Source: Ottowia sp. SB7-C50 (GTDB lineage Bacteria; Pseudomonadota; Gammaproteobacteria; Burkholderiales; Burkholderiaceae_C). From it: a DNA stretch of 64,000 bases. Positions 28,035-36,796 of this stretch are shown piece after piece (position 1 is the first letter of the stretch; the number at the start of each line of letters is the position of its first letter). The stretch spans positions 1 through 64,000 of the forward strand of contig NZ_CP136995.1 in NCBI RefSeq assembly GCF_033110285.1, read 5' to 3'. Both the position numbers and the translations under genes were made by a program. Under the pieces are notes generated by a model. The model was not told where the DNA came from and did no database searches. It was given only the letters and a program-made list of their open reading frames with translations.

Positions 28035-29321
28035 ATGGGCCTGTTCGACTGGCAAGAGAAACCCGTGTCGGTGCTGCAGGGCGGCGGCGTGATCGCCCCC
28101 GACGAGCGCCTGCCCTGGCCGCAGACGGCGGCCATGGGCGTGCAGCACGTGATCGCGATGTTCGGCGCCACGGTGCTGGCGCCGATCCTGATGGGGTTCG
28201 ACCCGAACCTGGCGATCTTCATGAGCGGCATCGGCACGCTCATCTTCTATTTCATCACCGGCGGCAAGGTGCCGAGCTACCTGGGCTCGTCGTTCGCCTT
28301 CATCGGCGTGGTAATTGCCGCCACGGCGTACGCGGGCAAGGGGCCCAACGCCAACATCGGCGTGGCGCTGGGCGGCATCATCGCCTGCGGGCTGCTGTAC
28401 ACCGTGATCGGCGCCATCGTGCAGGCAGCGGGCACGGGCTGGATCGAGCGGCTGATGCCGCCCGTGGTGACCGGCGCGGTGGTGGCGGTGATCGGGCTCA
28501 ACCTGGCGGGCATTCCGGTCAAGAACATGGCGGCGGGCAACTTCGACGCCTGGATGCAGCTGGTCACCTTCGTCTGCGTGGCGCTGGTGGCGGTGTTCAC
28601 GCGCGGCATGGTGCAGCGGCTGCTGATTCTGGTCGGCCTGCTGCTGGCCACGGGGGTCTACCTGGTGCTGACCAACGGCATGGGGTTGGGCAAGCCGATG
28701 GATTTTTCGGGCATCGCGAACGCCGCCTGGATCGGCATGCCCAAGTTCACCGCGCCGGTGTTCGAGGCCAATGCGCTGCTGCTGATCGTGCCGGTGGCGC
28801 TGATCCTGGTGGCCGAGAACCTGGGCCACCTGAAGGCGGTGACGGCCATGACCGGCCGCAACCTGGACCCGTACATCGGCCGCGCCTTCATCGGCGACGG
28901 CATCGCCACCATGGTGAGCGGCAGCGCCGGCGGCACGGGCGTGACGACGTATGCCGAGAACATCGGCGTGATGGCGGCCACGCGCATCTATTCGACCGCG
29001 GTATTCGTGGTGGCGGCGCTGATCGCGCTGCTGCTGGGCTTCAGCCCCAAGTTCGGCGCGCTGATCCAGGCGATTCCGCTGCCGGTAATGGGTGGCGTGA
29101 GCATCGTGGTGTTTGGCCTGATCGCCGTGGCGGGCGCCAAGATATGGGTCGACAACCAGGTGGACTTTTCCGACCCGGCCAATCTGCTGACGGCGGCCAT
29201 CACGCTGGTGCTGGGCACGGGCGACTTCACGCTGAAGTTCGGCAGCTTCGCGCTGGGCGGCATCGGCACGGCGACGTTTGGCGCGGTTCTCCTACACGCG
29301 CTGCTGCGGCGGCGTTCGTAA
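28035..29321 (+). CDS. NCS2-family uracil/xanthine-type nucleobase permease
   Basis: Inner-membrane proton symporter of the nucleobase-cation symporter-2 family, closest in appearance to UraA/RutG uracil permeases. Seen: the N-terminal ERLPWPQTAAMGVQHVIAMF, GKVPSYLGSSFAFIG, the substrate-site helix VPVALILVAENLGHLKAV and the NCS2 motif SGSAGGTGVTTYAENIGVMA. About 12-14 membrane segments are predicted in 428 residues. The ribosome site AGGAGCGCGAGG precedes the ATG. Uracil is favoured, but xanthine or other bases cannot be excluded. Confidence 0.9.
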   Translation: MGLFDWQEKPVSVLQGGGVIAPDERLPWPQTAAMGVQHVIAMFGATVLAPILMGFDPNLAIFMSGIGTLIFYFITGGKVPSYLGSSFAFIGVVIAATAYAGKGPNANIGVALGGIIACGLLYTVIGAIVQAAGTGWIERLMPPVVTGAVVAVIGLNLAGIPVKNMAAGNFDAWMQLVTFVCVALVAVFTRGMVQRLLILVGLLLATGVYLVLTNGMGLGKPMDFSGIANAAWIGMPKFTAPVFEANALLLIVPVALILVAENLGHLKAVTAMTGRNLDPYIGRAFIGDGIATMVSGSAGGTGVTTYAENIGVMAATRIYSTAVFVVAALIALLLGFSPKFGALIQAIPLPVMGGVSIVVFGLIAVAGAKIWVDNQVDFSDPANLLTAAITLVLGTGDFTLKFGSFALGGIGTATFGAVLLHALLRRRS

Positions 29322-29360
29322 GATGCCTGTTTTTGACTAACGAACATCGGAGATCGCTTG

Positions 29361-29921
29361 ATGATGACCAGTCCCCGCTTCCTTCGCCTTGCCGTCGCAC
29401 TGGCCGCTCTGGGCGCCGTGGGCGCCTGCACCACCACGCGCAGTGACAGCGCCACGCCCGTCGCCCGCGCGCAGGCCGAGCTGCGCGCCACCACCACCGC
29501 GCAGCCCGTGGCGGGCAAGCCGGTGCAGGGGTTGATCCGCTTTGCGCAGATGACCGACGGCGCGGTGCGCATCACCGGCCAGGTCAACAACCTGGCGCCC
29601 AATGCGCGCGTGGGCTTCCACATTCACGAAAACGGCGTCTGCAGCGGCGACGGCACGGCTGCGGGCGGCCACTTCAACCCGACCGGGCGCCAGCACGCCA
29701 CCCCCGGCCAGGGCCACGCCGGCGACCTGCCCATGCTGCAGGCCGACGCCACCGGCAGCGCCACCGTGCAGTACGTCAGCCACGACATCCAGCTGACCGG
29801 ACCGCAGAGCATCGTCAACCGCGGCCTGATCGTGCACGCCAGCCCCGACGACTACCGGACCCAGCCCACCGGCAACGCCGGCGCCCGCGTGGCCTGCGCG
29901 GTGATTGAGCCGGGGCATTGA
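29361..29921 (+). CDS. sodC: Cu/Zn superoxide dismutase, probable lipoprotein
   Basis: Periplasmic or envelope superoxide dismutase. A lipoprotein-like signal with lipobox VGAC (LAALGAVGACTTTR) is followed by the Cu/Zn fold: the metal-binding GFHIHENGVCSGDG, AGGHFNPTGRQH, HAGDLPMLQAD and the C-terminal GNAGARVACAVIEPG. The two cysteines that form the conserved disulfide are visible. The ATG at 29361 lies nine bases after GGAG; an ATG three bases later is equally possible. It lies 39 bp downstream of the permease gene. Confidence 0.94.
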   Translation: MMTSPRFLRLAVALAALGAVGACTTTRSDSATPVARAQAELRATTTAQPVAGKPVQGLIRFAQMTDGAVRITGQVNNLAPNARVGFHIHENGVCSGDGTAAGGHFNPTGRQHATPGQGHAGDLPMLQADATGSATVQYVSHDIQLTGPQSIVNRGLIVHASPDDYRTQPTGNAGARVACAVIEPGH

Positions 29922-30130
29922 GTTTTTTGCCGCGCAGTGGCAAGCCGGCTGCGCGGCATAGAGACAGCACCGCCAGCGCGTCTGGCGCCTTGGCGAGTGG
30001 CCTTTTTGACTCGCAACGCATGGCTGGAAATAGCGTGAACAGGCCCTAATTCGTCCATCGCCCGGCAAGGCTGCGCTGAATGCGCAAATCGCGCCGCGGC
30101 CACCGGGTGTCGCACCAACGCGGCTGACGG

Positions 30131-30706
30131 CTATTCGCCCGCCCGTTTCAACCGCTCGCTCTTCCAATACACATCGTCCCCCGCGCTGCCATCCGGCCGG
30201 TGCCGGTTGAGCACGCGGGACAGCACGAACATCAGGTCGGACAGGCGGTTGAGGTAGCGGCGCGGGGCGTCGCGCACGGCCTCTTGCTGGCCCAGGGCGA
30301 CGACGGCGCGTTCGGCGCGGCGGGCGACGGTGCGGCAGATGTGGGCCTGCGCGGCGGCGCGGGTGCCGGCGGGCAGGATGAATTCCTGCAGGCGCGGCAG
30401 CGTGGCGTTGTAGCGCTCCAGCGCGTCGTCCAGTTGCGCCAGCGCGTCGTCCTGCAGCAGTTCAAAGCCGGGGATGGACAGCTCGCCGCCCAGGTTGAAC
30501 AGCTGGTGCTGGATGTCGATCAGCAGCTCGCGCACGTCGGCCGGCATGTCGTCGCACAGCAGCAGGCCGATGTGGCTGTTGAGTTCGTCGACGTCGCCCA
30601 TCGCCATCGGCCGCGCGCTGGCCTTGGAGACGCGGGTGTTGTCACCCAGGCCGGTGGTGCCGTCGTCGCCGGTGCGGGTGGCGATCTGAGTCAGGCGCTT
30701 GCCCAT
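30131..30706 (-). CDS. PduO-type cob(I)alamin adenosyltransferase
   Basis: Transfers the adenosyl group of ATP to cob(I)alamin to form coenzyme B12. The ATP-binding N-terminus TQIATRTGDDGTTGLGDNTR and the helical bundle motifs DVDELNSHIG, FILPAGTRAAAQAHICRTV, RRAERAVVAL and YLNRLSDLMFVLSR define the PduO family. The ATG at 30706 is used; 191 residues. No other cobalamin genes or B12 riboswitch are near. It follows aroQ on the same strand with ten bases between, so they are probably co-transcribed. Confidence 0.94.
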   Translation of the reverse strand: MGKRLTQIATRTGDDGTTGLGDNTRVSKASARPMAMGDVDELNSHIGLLLCDDMPADVRELLIDIQHQLFNLGGELSIPGFELLQDDALAQLDDALERYNATLPRLQEFILPAGTRAAAQAHICRTVARRAERAVVALGQQEAVRDAPRRYLNRLSDLMFVLSRVLNRHRPDGSAGDDVYWKSERLKRAGE

Positions 30707-30714
30707 GCTTGGTT

Positions 30715-30735
30715 TCTCACTTTTTGATAGCTGAC
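30715..30735 (+). repeat. Family A repeat spanning the aroQ stop
   Basis: Degenerate core TCTCACTTTTTGATAGC at 30715-30731. On the minus strand it encodes the last AroQ residues (SAIKK) and contains the stop codon. Confidence 0.7.
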
Positions 30736-31166
30736 TGCGCAGCACTGGCGGCCGCTCGCAGCCCCAAAAGATATGAATCGACGCCAAAGCCGCAGATCTG
30801 CCCGCGTGCAATGTCAGCGATGTAGGAGTGGTGGCGGAACGGTTCGCGCGCGTGCACGTTGCTCATGTGCACTTCGACGATCGGGCATTTCAGGATGGCC
30901 AGCGCGTCGCGGATGGCGACGCTGGTGTGCGTCCACGCGCCGGCGTTGATGACGACCGCGTCGGTGCCGTCGCGGTGCGCCTGGTGGATGCGCTCGCACA
31001 TGGCGCCCTCGTGGTTGGTCTGAAAGCACGCCACCGTCGCGCCCAGTTCGCCCGCCAGCGTCTGCAGCGCCCCGTCAATGTCAGCCAGCGTGGCGGTGCC
31101 GTACTGGCCAGGGTCGCGCTGGCCGAACATGTTGAGGTTGATGCCGTGCAGGACGAGGAGGTTCAT
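30717..31166 (-). CDS. aroQ: Type II 3-dehydroquinate dehydratase
   Basis: Third step of the shikimate pathway. The N-terminus [20 protein letters not shown] holds the catalytic Tyr region; [37 protein letters not shown] and [19 protein letters not shown] are the other family motifs. The ATG at 31166 is chosen (an open frame extends upstream but has no homology); 149 residues. The C-terminal SAIKK is supplied by a family A repeat. aroE follows upstream on the same strand, so two shikimate enzymes are clustered. Confidence 0.95.
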   Translation of the reverse strand: MNLLVLHGINLNMFGQRDPGQYGTATLADIDGALQTLAGELGATVACFQTNHEGAMCERIHQAHRDGTDAVVINAGAWTHTSVAIRDALAILKCPIVEVHMSNVHAREPFRHHSYIADIARGQICGFGVDSYLLGLRAAASAAQSAIKK

Positions 31167-31195
31167 GGTGGACTTTTTTGCAATGAAGGAAATGG

Positions 31196-32041
31196 TCAGA
31201 CCAGCGGCACCGTGAGCCGCGCCAGCACGTCGCGCGTGTCGGGGCGCACGCCGCGCCACCAGGCAAAGGCCTCGGCGGCCTGCTCGACCAGCATGCCCAC
31301 GCCGTCGGCCACGCGGGCACAGCGCGCCGCTTGCGCGGCTTTCAGAAACGGCGTCAGGCCCTTGCCATAGACCATGTCGTAGGCCAGCGCGGCCGACGCG
31401 AAAGCGCTGGCGGGCACGGCGGGTGCTTCGCCGCTCAGCGATGACGAGGTGGCGTTGATGACCAGCTCGAACGTGTCGCTGGCGGTCAGATCGGCCAAGC
31501 CGCCGCCTTCGACCACGCAACCGCCCAGGTGCGGGGCCGCTTCGCGCGCCAGGCCGGTCGCCTTGGCGGCGGTGCGGTTGGCCAGCACCAGCCGCGCCAC
31601 GCCCGCGCGCGCCAGCGGCAGCAGTGCGCCGCGCGTGGCGCCGCCGGCGCCCAGCAGCAGCACGCGTTTGCCGGCCAGCGGAAGGCCCAGGTTGTGTTCG
31701 ATGTCGCGCACCAGGCCAATGCCGTCGAAGTTTTGCGCCTCGATGCGCTCGCCGTCGAAGCGAAGCGCGTTGGCCGCACCCGCCAGGCGCGCGTCGTCGC
31801 TGGCCTGCGTGGCCGCGGCCAACGCCTGCAGCTTGAACGGCAGGGTGACGTTCAGTCCGCGCCCGCCGGCGGTGCGGAAGCTGGCCAGCGCGCGGTCAAA
31901 GCCGCCGGGTTCGGCGCCGCCGTCGATCATGTCGTACGTCATGTCCTGGCCAGTGGCCTGCGCGAACAGGCCATGGATCAGCGGCGATTTGCTGTGGGCG
32001 ATGGGGTGGCCGATGACGGCATAGCGGTCGGGCATGGGCAA
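31196..32041 (-). CDS. aroE: Shikimate dehydrogenase
   Basis: NADPH-dependent reduction of 3-dehydroshikimate. The substrate-site [18 protein letters not shown] and [13 protein letters not shown] (catalytic Lys), the nucleotide-binding [24 protein letters not shown] and the C-terminal [18 protein letters not shown] are the canonical AroE pattern. The product is 281 residues. It lies 29 bp upstream of aroQ on the same strand. It is distinct from the AroE-like gene at 33303-34136, which lacks the SKSP motif. Confidence 0.96.
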   Translation of the reverse strand: MPMPDRYAVIGHPIAHSKSPLIHGLFAQATGQDMTYDMIDGGAEPGGFDRALASFRTAGGRGLNVTLPFKLQALAAATQASDDARLAGAANALRFDGERIEAQNFDGIGLVRDIEHNLGLPLAGKRVLLLGAGGATRGALLPLARAGVARLVLANRTAAKATGLAREAAPHLGGCVVEGGGLADLTASDTFELVINATSSSLSGEAPAVPASAFASAALAYDMVYGKGLTPFLKAAQAARCARVADGVGMLVEQAAEAFAWWRGVRPDTRDVLARLTVPLV

Positions 32042-32088
32042 TCCGGGATGAAAGGCACGCCCTGCAGGCGCGCGGCACGCCCGTCATC

Positions 32089-33303
32089 TTATGCTGCCGG
32101 TCGCGCCGCCACCGCGTGGCGCGGCAGCACCGTGAAGGCCAGCACCACCAGCACCACGCCCGCCAGCAGCAGCGGCAGCACCATGGGCCAGGGGCCATAG
32201 GGCATCTGCGGCCCGACAAACAGCGCGGCGGTCTGCCCGGCGCAGAAGGCGCACAGCATCATCAGAAAGCCCGACCACGACACGGCGCGGCCGGCCAGCG
32301 CGGGCAAATCCTGCACCGCGCCGGCCTGCCCGCAGGGCTGGTGGATGCCGTGACCCAGCACATAGACGGCGTGCCCGGCCAGCAGCGGCCAGGCCGCACC
32401 GGGCCACAGCAGCCAGCCCGCCACCTGCATCAGCCCGCCGCTGACGCTGGACAGCGCCCCCAGCTGCACCGTGCGCACGGCGCCCCGGTGCCTCAGCAGG
32501 CGGCGGCACAGCTGTGTGCTGGCGATGTACACCAGCGAGCCGCCGGCGGGAATCCACCCGTACAGCGCCGGCGACAGGCCCAACAGCGTGATGTAGACCA
32601 TGGGCGACAGCAGCAGGAAGCAGAACACGCCGGCATAGCTGAAGGAGGAAACCCCCGTCCAGACGCGAAACGGCCCGTTGGTCAGCACCTGGCGCACTTG
32701 GGCGCGCGACGATTCGGGAACCGCGGCGCTGGCGCCACGTGCGCCCAGCGTTTCGCCAAACCAGCGCCAGCAAGCCACGCCCAGCAGCGCGCCGTACACG
32801 CCCATCGCCACCATCACCGCGCGCCAGCCAAAGGTCTGCACCATCCACGCACCGGCCAGCGGCGAGATGAGCGCCACCACGCCCAGGCCGCTCAGGCCGC
32901 GCGCCATCACCTGCAGGCCTTCGCCGGCGCTGAACAGGTCGCGCACGGCCGCTCGCGCACACACCAGGATGGCCGCCATCGCCAGCCCTTGCGCCGCGCG
33001 CAGCGCTGCCAGCGCCGCCGTGCCCGGCGCCCACGCGCAGGCCAAGGCGGCCACGGTGTACAGCGCCAGGCCCAGCAGCAACACCGGGCGGCGGCCCCAT
33101 CGGTCGGCCAACGGGCCAAAGCCCAGTTGCGCGGCGCCGAAGGCCAGCACGAAGGCGGTGAGGCTGGTGCTGGCCGAGCCGAGTTCGCGCGCAATCGCCG
33201 GCAGCGCGGGCAGATAGCTGTCGGTGGCCACCGGCTGCGCGGCCAGCAACAGCGGCAGCAGCGCCGCGAACAGCGCAACGCGCGAACGCGGCGCCGGCGG
33301 CAT
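32089..33303 (-). CDS. Bcr/CflA-family MFS drug-efflux transporter
   Basis: Twelve-helix major facilitator exporter of the Bcr/CflA drug:H+ antiporter group. The first helices show TDSYLPALPAIARELG and GFGPLADRWGRRPVLLLGL, the MFS loop 2-3 signature, followed by RAAQGLAMAAILVCARAAVRDL, typical of this subfamily. The product is 404 residues. Its start overlaps the stop of the AroE-like gene by one base (TGATG), so the two are probably coupled; export of an aromatic intermediate is possible but inferred. Confidence 0.88.
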   Translation of the reverse strand: MPPAPRSRVALFAALLPLLLAAQPVATDSYLPALPAIARELGSASTSLTAFVLAFGAAQLGFGPLADRWGRRPVLLLGLALYTVAALACAWAPGTAALAALRAAQGLAMAAILVCARAAVRDLFSAGEGLQVMARGLSGLGVVALISPLAGAWMVQTFGWRAVMVAMGVYGALLGVACWRWFGETLGARGASAAVPESSRAQVRQVLTNGPFRVWTGVSSFSYAGVFCFLLLSPMVYITLLGLSPALYGWIPAGGSLVYIASTQLCRRLLRHRGAVRTVQLGALSSVSGGLMQVAGWLLWPGAAWPLLAGHAVYVLGHGIHQPCGQAGAVQDLPALAGRAVSWSGFLMMLCAFCAGQTAALFVGPQMPYGPWPMVLPLLLAGVVLVVLAFTVLPRHAVAARPAA

Positions 33304-34136
33304 CAGTAGCTGATCCGCGCGCGCTGGCGCAGTTCGTCGGCGCTGGCGCCGGGCCAGCCAAAGAAGTCCAGATAGGCCGGAATCTGCTCGAACAGCATGT
33401 CGGTGCCCACCTGCACGGGACAGCCCTTGGCCATGGCGGCTTGCAGCAGCGGCGTGTGCTCCGTCTTCATCACCACTTCGCCGACGAAGGTTGTGGAGGC
33501 GATGCGGTCGACATCGAACGGCAGCGGGTCGCCGTCCTTCATGCCCAAGGGCGTGGCGTTGACAATGGCGTCGAAGCCGGCCGGGTCGTTGGCGCCGGTG
33601 CGAACGGTCAACTGCGGGTAATGCTGCGCCAGCCGGGCGCCCAGCGTCTCGGCCGTGCCGGGCCGCGCGTCGTACAGCATCAGCTCGGCCGCGCCGGCCC
33701 CGGCCATCGAAGCCGCAATGGCCGAGCCCACGCCGCCCGCGCCCGACACCAGCACGCGCGCGCCACGAAAGCTGCGGCCCTTGCGCTCGGCGCCGCGCAC
33801 GAAGCCGGCGCCGTCGAACATGTCGCCGATCAGCCGGCCGTCGGCGGCCTTGAGCACCGCATTGCAGGCGCCGGCAATGCGCGCCGCCGGGCTGGCCTCG
33901 TCCACCAGCGCCAGCGTGGCCGGCTTGTGCGGCATGGTGATGAGCGCGCCGCGCACGTTGCTCATGCGCAGGATGAGCGGCAGCGCGGTGGCGAAATCGT
34001 CGGCCGTCACGCCCATGGGGATGACGGCGGCGTCGATGCCGTGCGCGTCAAACCAGGGGTTGTAGATCATCGAGGCCTTGAAGCTCTCGGTGGGAAAGCC
34101 GATGTGGGCAATCAGCGTGGTCTTGCCGGACAACAT
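33303..34136 (-). CDS. AroE-like shikimate/quinate dehydrogenase family protein
   Basis: A second, divergent member of the shikimate dehydrogenase family. It has IGFPTESFKASMIYNPWF in place of the usual SKSP segment, GALITMPHKPATLALVD with the catalytic Lys, VLVSGAGGVGSAIAASMAG for nucleotide binding and PVQVGTDMLFEQIPAYLDFF at the end. Being coupled to an MFS gene and next to an MHS carrier and an IclR regulator, it is more likely catabolic (quinate/shikimate or related hydroaromatic acids) than biosynthetic. Canonical aroE is 1.3 kb away. Substrate is an inference. Confidence 0.82.
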   Translation of the reverse strand: MLSGKTTLIAHIGFPTESFKASMIYNPWFDAHGIDAAVIPMGVTADDFATALPLILRMSNVRGALITMPHKPATLALVDEASPAARIAGACNAVLKAADGRLIGDMFDGAGFVRGAERKGRSFRGARVLVSGAGGVGSAIAASMAGAGAAELMLYDARPGTAETLGARLAQHYPQLTVRTGANDPAGFDAIVNATPLGMKDGDPLPFDVDRIASTTFVGEVVMKTEHTPLLQAAMAKGCPVQVGTDMLFEQIPAYLDFFGWPGASADELRQRARISY

Positions 34137-34163
34137 GGTGGGCGTGGCGCGCGGAGGCTGGTC

Positions 34164-35567
34164 TCAGGCCGCGGCATGGGCGTGGCCGGCCAGCGAACGG
34201 GCGCGCTGGCGCTCGTATTCGGCCTCGGGCACCGGCTGGGCGTTGGGGTTGCCCAGGTCGTTCATGTGCACGCGGAAGGTCTCGCGGGCGCTGAGCGCGG
34301 CCAGCGCGGCGATGACGGTGATGCCGAAGGCAATGGCGCCCACGGTGAACCAGATATTGGTGGACCCGGGCGGCGCCACGGCCGTGAACAGCGCCGGCAG
34401 CATGGCGGTGACGGCGGTGCCCAGGTTCTGCGAAATCGCCATCGCCGATACGCGGGTGCGGGTGGGGAACAGCTCGGGATAGAAACTGGGGAACACGGCG
34501 TTGTAGCCCTGGTAGACCACGCCCCACATCAGCAGCGACATGGCCACGGCCAGCGGCACGTTCCTGATGCTGATGGCGTACAGGTAGCCAAACGCCAGCA
34601 GCCCGGCCAGCAGCGAGCCGACGATGATAGGCGGGCGGCGGCCGACGCGGTCCGACAGGTTGCCCACCAGCGGAATCACCAGCACCGCCAGGATGTTGCC
34701 CAGCACGGGGATCCACAGGTACACGTCCTTCGCAAAGCCGATGCCGTAGGCCGGCTGCACCGCGTAGGCGGCGCCGAAGATGGTGGCGACGACCGGAATC
34801 ACGTTCATCAGCGACATGCAGATCACGCGCAGCATGTCTTTCCAGCTGTACTTGAAGGCGTCGACGATGGGCGAGCGGGCGCTGGCCTGCTGCGCCACCT
34901 TGTCGGTGAAGGCGGGCGTTTCGTGCACCTTGCGGCGGATGATCCAGCCGGCGATGATGACGATGAAGCTCAGCAGGAACGGAATGCGCCAGCCCCAGCT
35001 GTTGAACGCTTCCGGCTCCATGTAGTGCGCCAGCGGCAAAAAGACCGCCGCCGCCAGAATCTGCCCCGCCTGCACGCCCTGCAGCGTGAAGCTGGCGAAA
35101 TAGCCCCGGCGCCCAAACGGCGCGTGTTCCAGGATCATGGAGCTGGCGCCGGAGATTTCACCCGCCACCGCAAAGCCCTGAATCAGCCGCATCAGCACCA
35201 GCAGCGCCGGTGCGAGCAGGCCCACCTGGTCGTAGGTGGGCAGCAGGCCGACGGCGATGGTCGAAAAGCCCATCAGGAACATGCACCACAGCAGCACCTG
35301 CTTGCGGCCGCGCGTGTCGCCCAGGTGGCCCAGCACGAAGGCGCCAATCGGCCGCGCCACGTAGCCCACGCCGTAAGTCGCCAACGAAGCGATGATGGCA
35401 ATGGCCGGATCGCCCTTGGGAAAGAACACTTGCGGAAACACCAGCGCCGCGGCGGTGGCGTAGATGAAGAAGTCGTAGTACTCCAGCGCCGAGCCGATCC
35501 AGCCGCTGGCGGCGGCCTTCTTCGACTGGTGCTTGCCGGTGGGTTCACCGACGGGGGTGGTGCTCAT
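34164..35567 (-). CDS. MHS-family MFS transporter (metabolite:H+ symporter)
   Basis: Twelve-helix carrier of the metabolite:H+ symporter family, which takes up dicarboxylates, shikimate and similar acids. Seen: GSALEYYDFFIYATAAALVF, VGYVARPIGAFVLGHLGD with TRGRKQVLLWCM, RLIQGFAVAGEISGASSMIL and the RTRVSAMAISQN region. The ATG at 35567 (MSTTPVGEP) with GGAG upstream is chosen; 467 residues. It lies 27 bp from the AroE-like gene on the same strand and is divergent from an IclR-type gene, so regulated uptake of a shikimate-like acid is a reasonable inference. Confidence 0.88.
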   Translation of the reverse strand: MSTTPVGEPTGKHQSKKAAASGWIGSALEYYDFFIYATAAALVFPQVFFPKGDPAIAIIASLATYGVGYVARPIGAFVLGHLGDTRGRKQVLLWCMFLMGFSTIAVGLLPTYDQVGLLAPALLVLMRLIQGFAVAGEISGASSMILEHAPFGRRGYFASFTLQGVQAGQILAAAVFLPLAHYMEPEAFNSWGWRIPFLLSFIVIIAGWIIRRKVHETPAFTDKVAQQASARSPIVDAFKYSWKDMLRVICMSLMNVIPVVATIFGAAYAVQPAYGIGFAKDVYLWIPVLGNILAVLVIPLVGNLSDRVGRRPPIIVGSLLAGLLAFGYLYAISIRNVPLAVAMSLLMWGVVYQGYNAVFPSFYPELFPTRTRVSAMAISQNLGTAVTAMLPALFTAVAPPGSTNIWFTVGAIAFGITVIAALAALSARETFRVHMNDLGNPNAQPVPEAEYERQRARSLAGHAHAAA

Positions 35568-35710
35568 GCTTGTCTCCGGTGGGTGGCGGCGGCCTTTTTG
35601 GACGCTCGGGTGGGTGGCGCGCCGTGTCTGGCGTGGCGCGAATGTACGGCGGCACCCCGCGCGACCGGTAGGTGGCGCCGTGCGGCGTTGTGCGATAGTC
35701 GGACGAAGAT

Positions 35711-35729
35711 GTGCGAAGATCGATCGCAC
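35711..35729. promoter_or_regulatory. Candidate IclR operator
   Basis: Inverted repeat GTGCGA-N7-TCGCAC in the divergent region between the MHS carrier and the iclR-like gene, with another GTGCGA half-site about 20 bases to the left. Position and symmetry suit a PcaR/PobR-type regulator. Confidence 0.45.
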
Positions 35730-35793
35730 CTAGGGTTTACACCGAGTGCCGCCCGCAGCGCGCGCGGCGCCGCTTTCGTCACGGAGCGCGTTC

Positions 35794-36605
35794 ATGTCCA
35801 AGCCTTCACCCTCCGCGTCACCGGCGCCCGACGCCCTCGGCGCCCCCCACGCTGCAGCCACGCGACTGGATCGCGGGGCTGGAACGAGGCCTGGCGCTGA
35901 TGCAGGTGTTCGACGAAGCGCACCCGCGCATGACGGCGGCCGAAGTCGGCAAGCGCGCCGGCCTGGCGCGCACGGCGGCGCGGCGCTACCTGCTCACGCT
36001 GCAGCACCTGGGCTTCGTGGGGGGGCGACGGCAAGCTGTTCTGGCTCACGCCGCGCGTGCTGCGGCTGGGGCAGGCGTATCTCGAATCGGCCCGGCTGCC
36101 GCGCATCGTGCAACCCTTCTTGCAGCGCGTGACCACCGGCACCGCCGAAACCGCCTACCTGAGCGTGCTGGATGGCGACGACATCGTGTTCATCGCCCGC
36201 AACGGCCCCAACCGCAACATGAACACCGGCTACGTGCTGGGCGCCCGCGCGCCGGCGCAGGTGACGGCCGCCGGCATGCTGCTGCTGGCGCTGCGGCCCG
36301 ACGCCGAGGCGCAGCACTGGCTGGCCACGCACCGGCCGATGGTCTTCACGCCGCACACCATTGCCAGCACCGACGTGCTGTGGGCCGAATTCCTGCGCAT
36401 CCGCAACCAGGGCTGGGCCTTGTCGGAGCAGCAGCTGGACCTGAATTCGCGCGGCGTCGCCGTGCCGCTGCGCGAACGCCACGGCAGCGTGGTGGGCGCG
36501 CTCAGCATCACCATGCCGATCGGCCGCGAGAAGGGCGACGACGCCGTGGCCCGCACCCTGCCTGTGCTGCGCGAGACGGCGCAGGCGATGCGCGAGCTGA
36601 TCTGA
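35794..36605 (+). pseudogene. IclR-family regulator (PcaR/PobR type), two frameshifts as given
   Basis: Transcription factor with an N-terminal winged helix and a C-terminal effector domain, similar to PcaR/PobR regulators of aromatic-acid catabolism. Three frames in succession carry MSKPSPSASPAPDALG, then DWIAGLERGLALMQVF with the helix-turn-helix TAAEVGKRAGLARTAARRYL, then the effector domain from VLRLGQAYLESARLP to AQAMRELI. Deleting one C from the C6 run 35843-35848 and one G from the G7 run 36019-36025 restores one 269-residue frame. Both faults lie in homopolymers, so sequencing error is likely. It should control the divergent MHS/AroE-like operon. Confidence 0.83.
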
Positions 36606-36675
36606 GCCGCGGGGGTCCAGCGGACGCATCGCGCCACGGCATATTCAACACCGTGCACATCAAAAATGAGCCGCC

Positions 36676-36717
36676 AGCGCTTGCCAAATAAGCGCCGACA
36701 GCTATTATTTTTGAAGC
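36676..36717 (+). repeat. Family A dispersed repeat, intergenic
   Basis: One of the most complete copies: dyad AGCGCTTGCCAAATAAGCGC followed five bases on by the core GCTATTATTTTTGAAGC (36701-36717). Confidence 0.88.
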
Positions 36718-36796
36718 AACCATCGAACTGCGCAGAACCAGCGATGCCCTTACACTGGCTGATCGATGCGCACCACACGCGCAGGAGATTCCGCCC

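Noticed and set aside
29934..29962. Hairpin GCCGCGCAG...CTGCGCGGC after sodC as a terminator
   Set aside because: The T run lies before the stem rather than after it, and neither strand has a T tract in the right place.
30717..31520. Longer AroQ starting at 31520
   Set aside because: The extra N-terminal part is the out-of-frame shadow of aroE; AroQ homology starts at ATG 31166.
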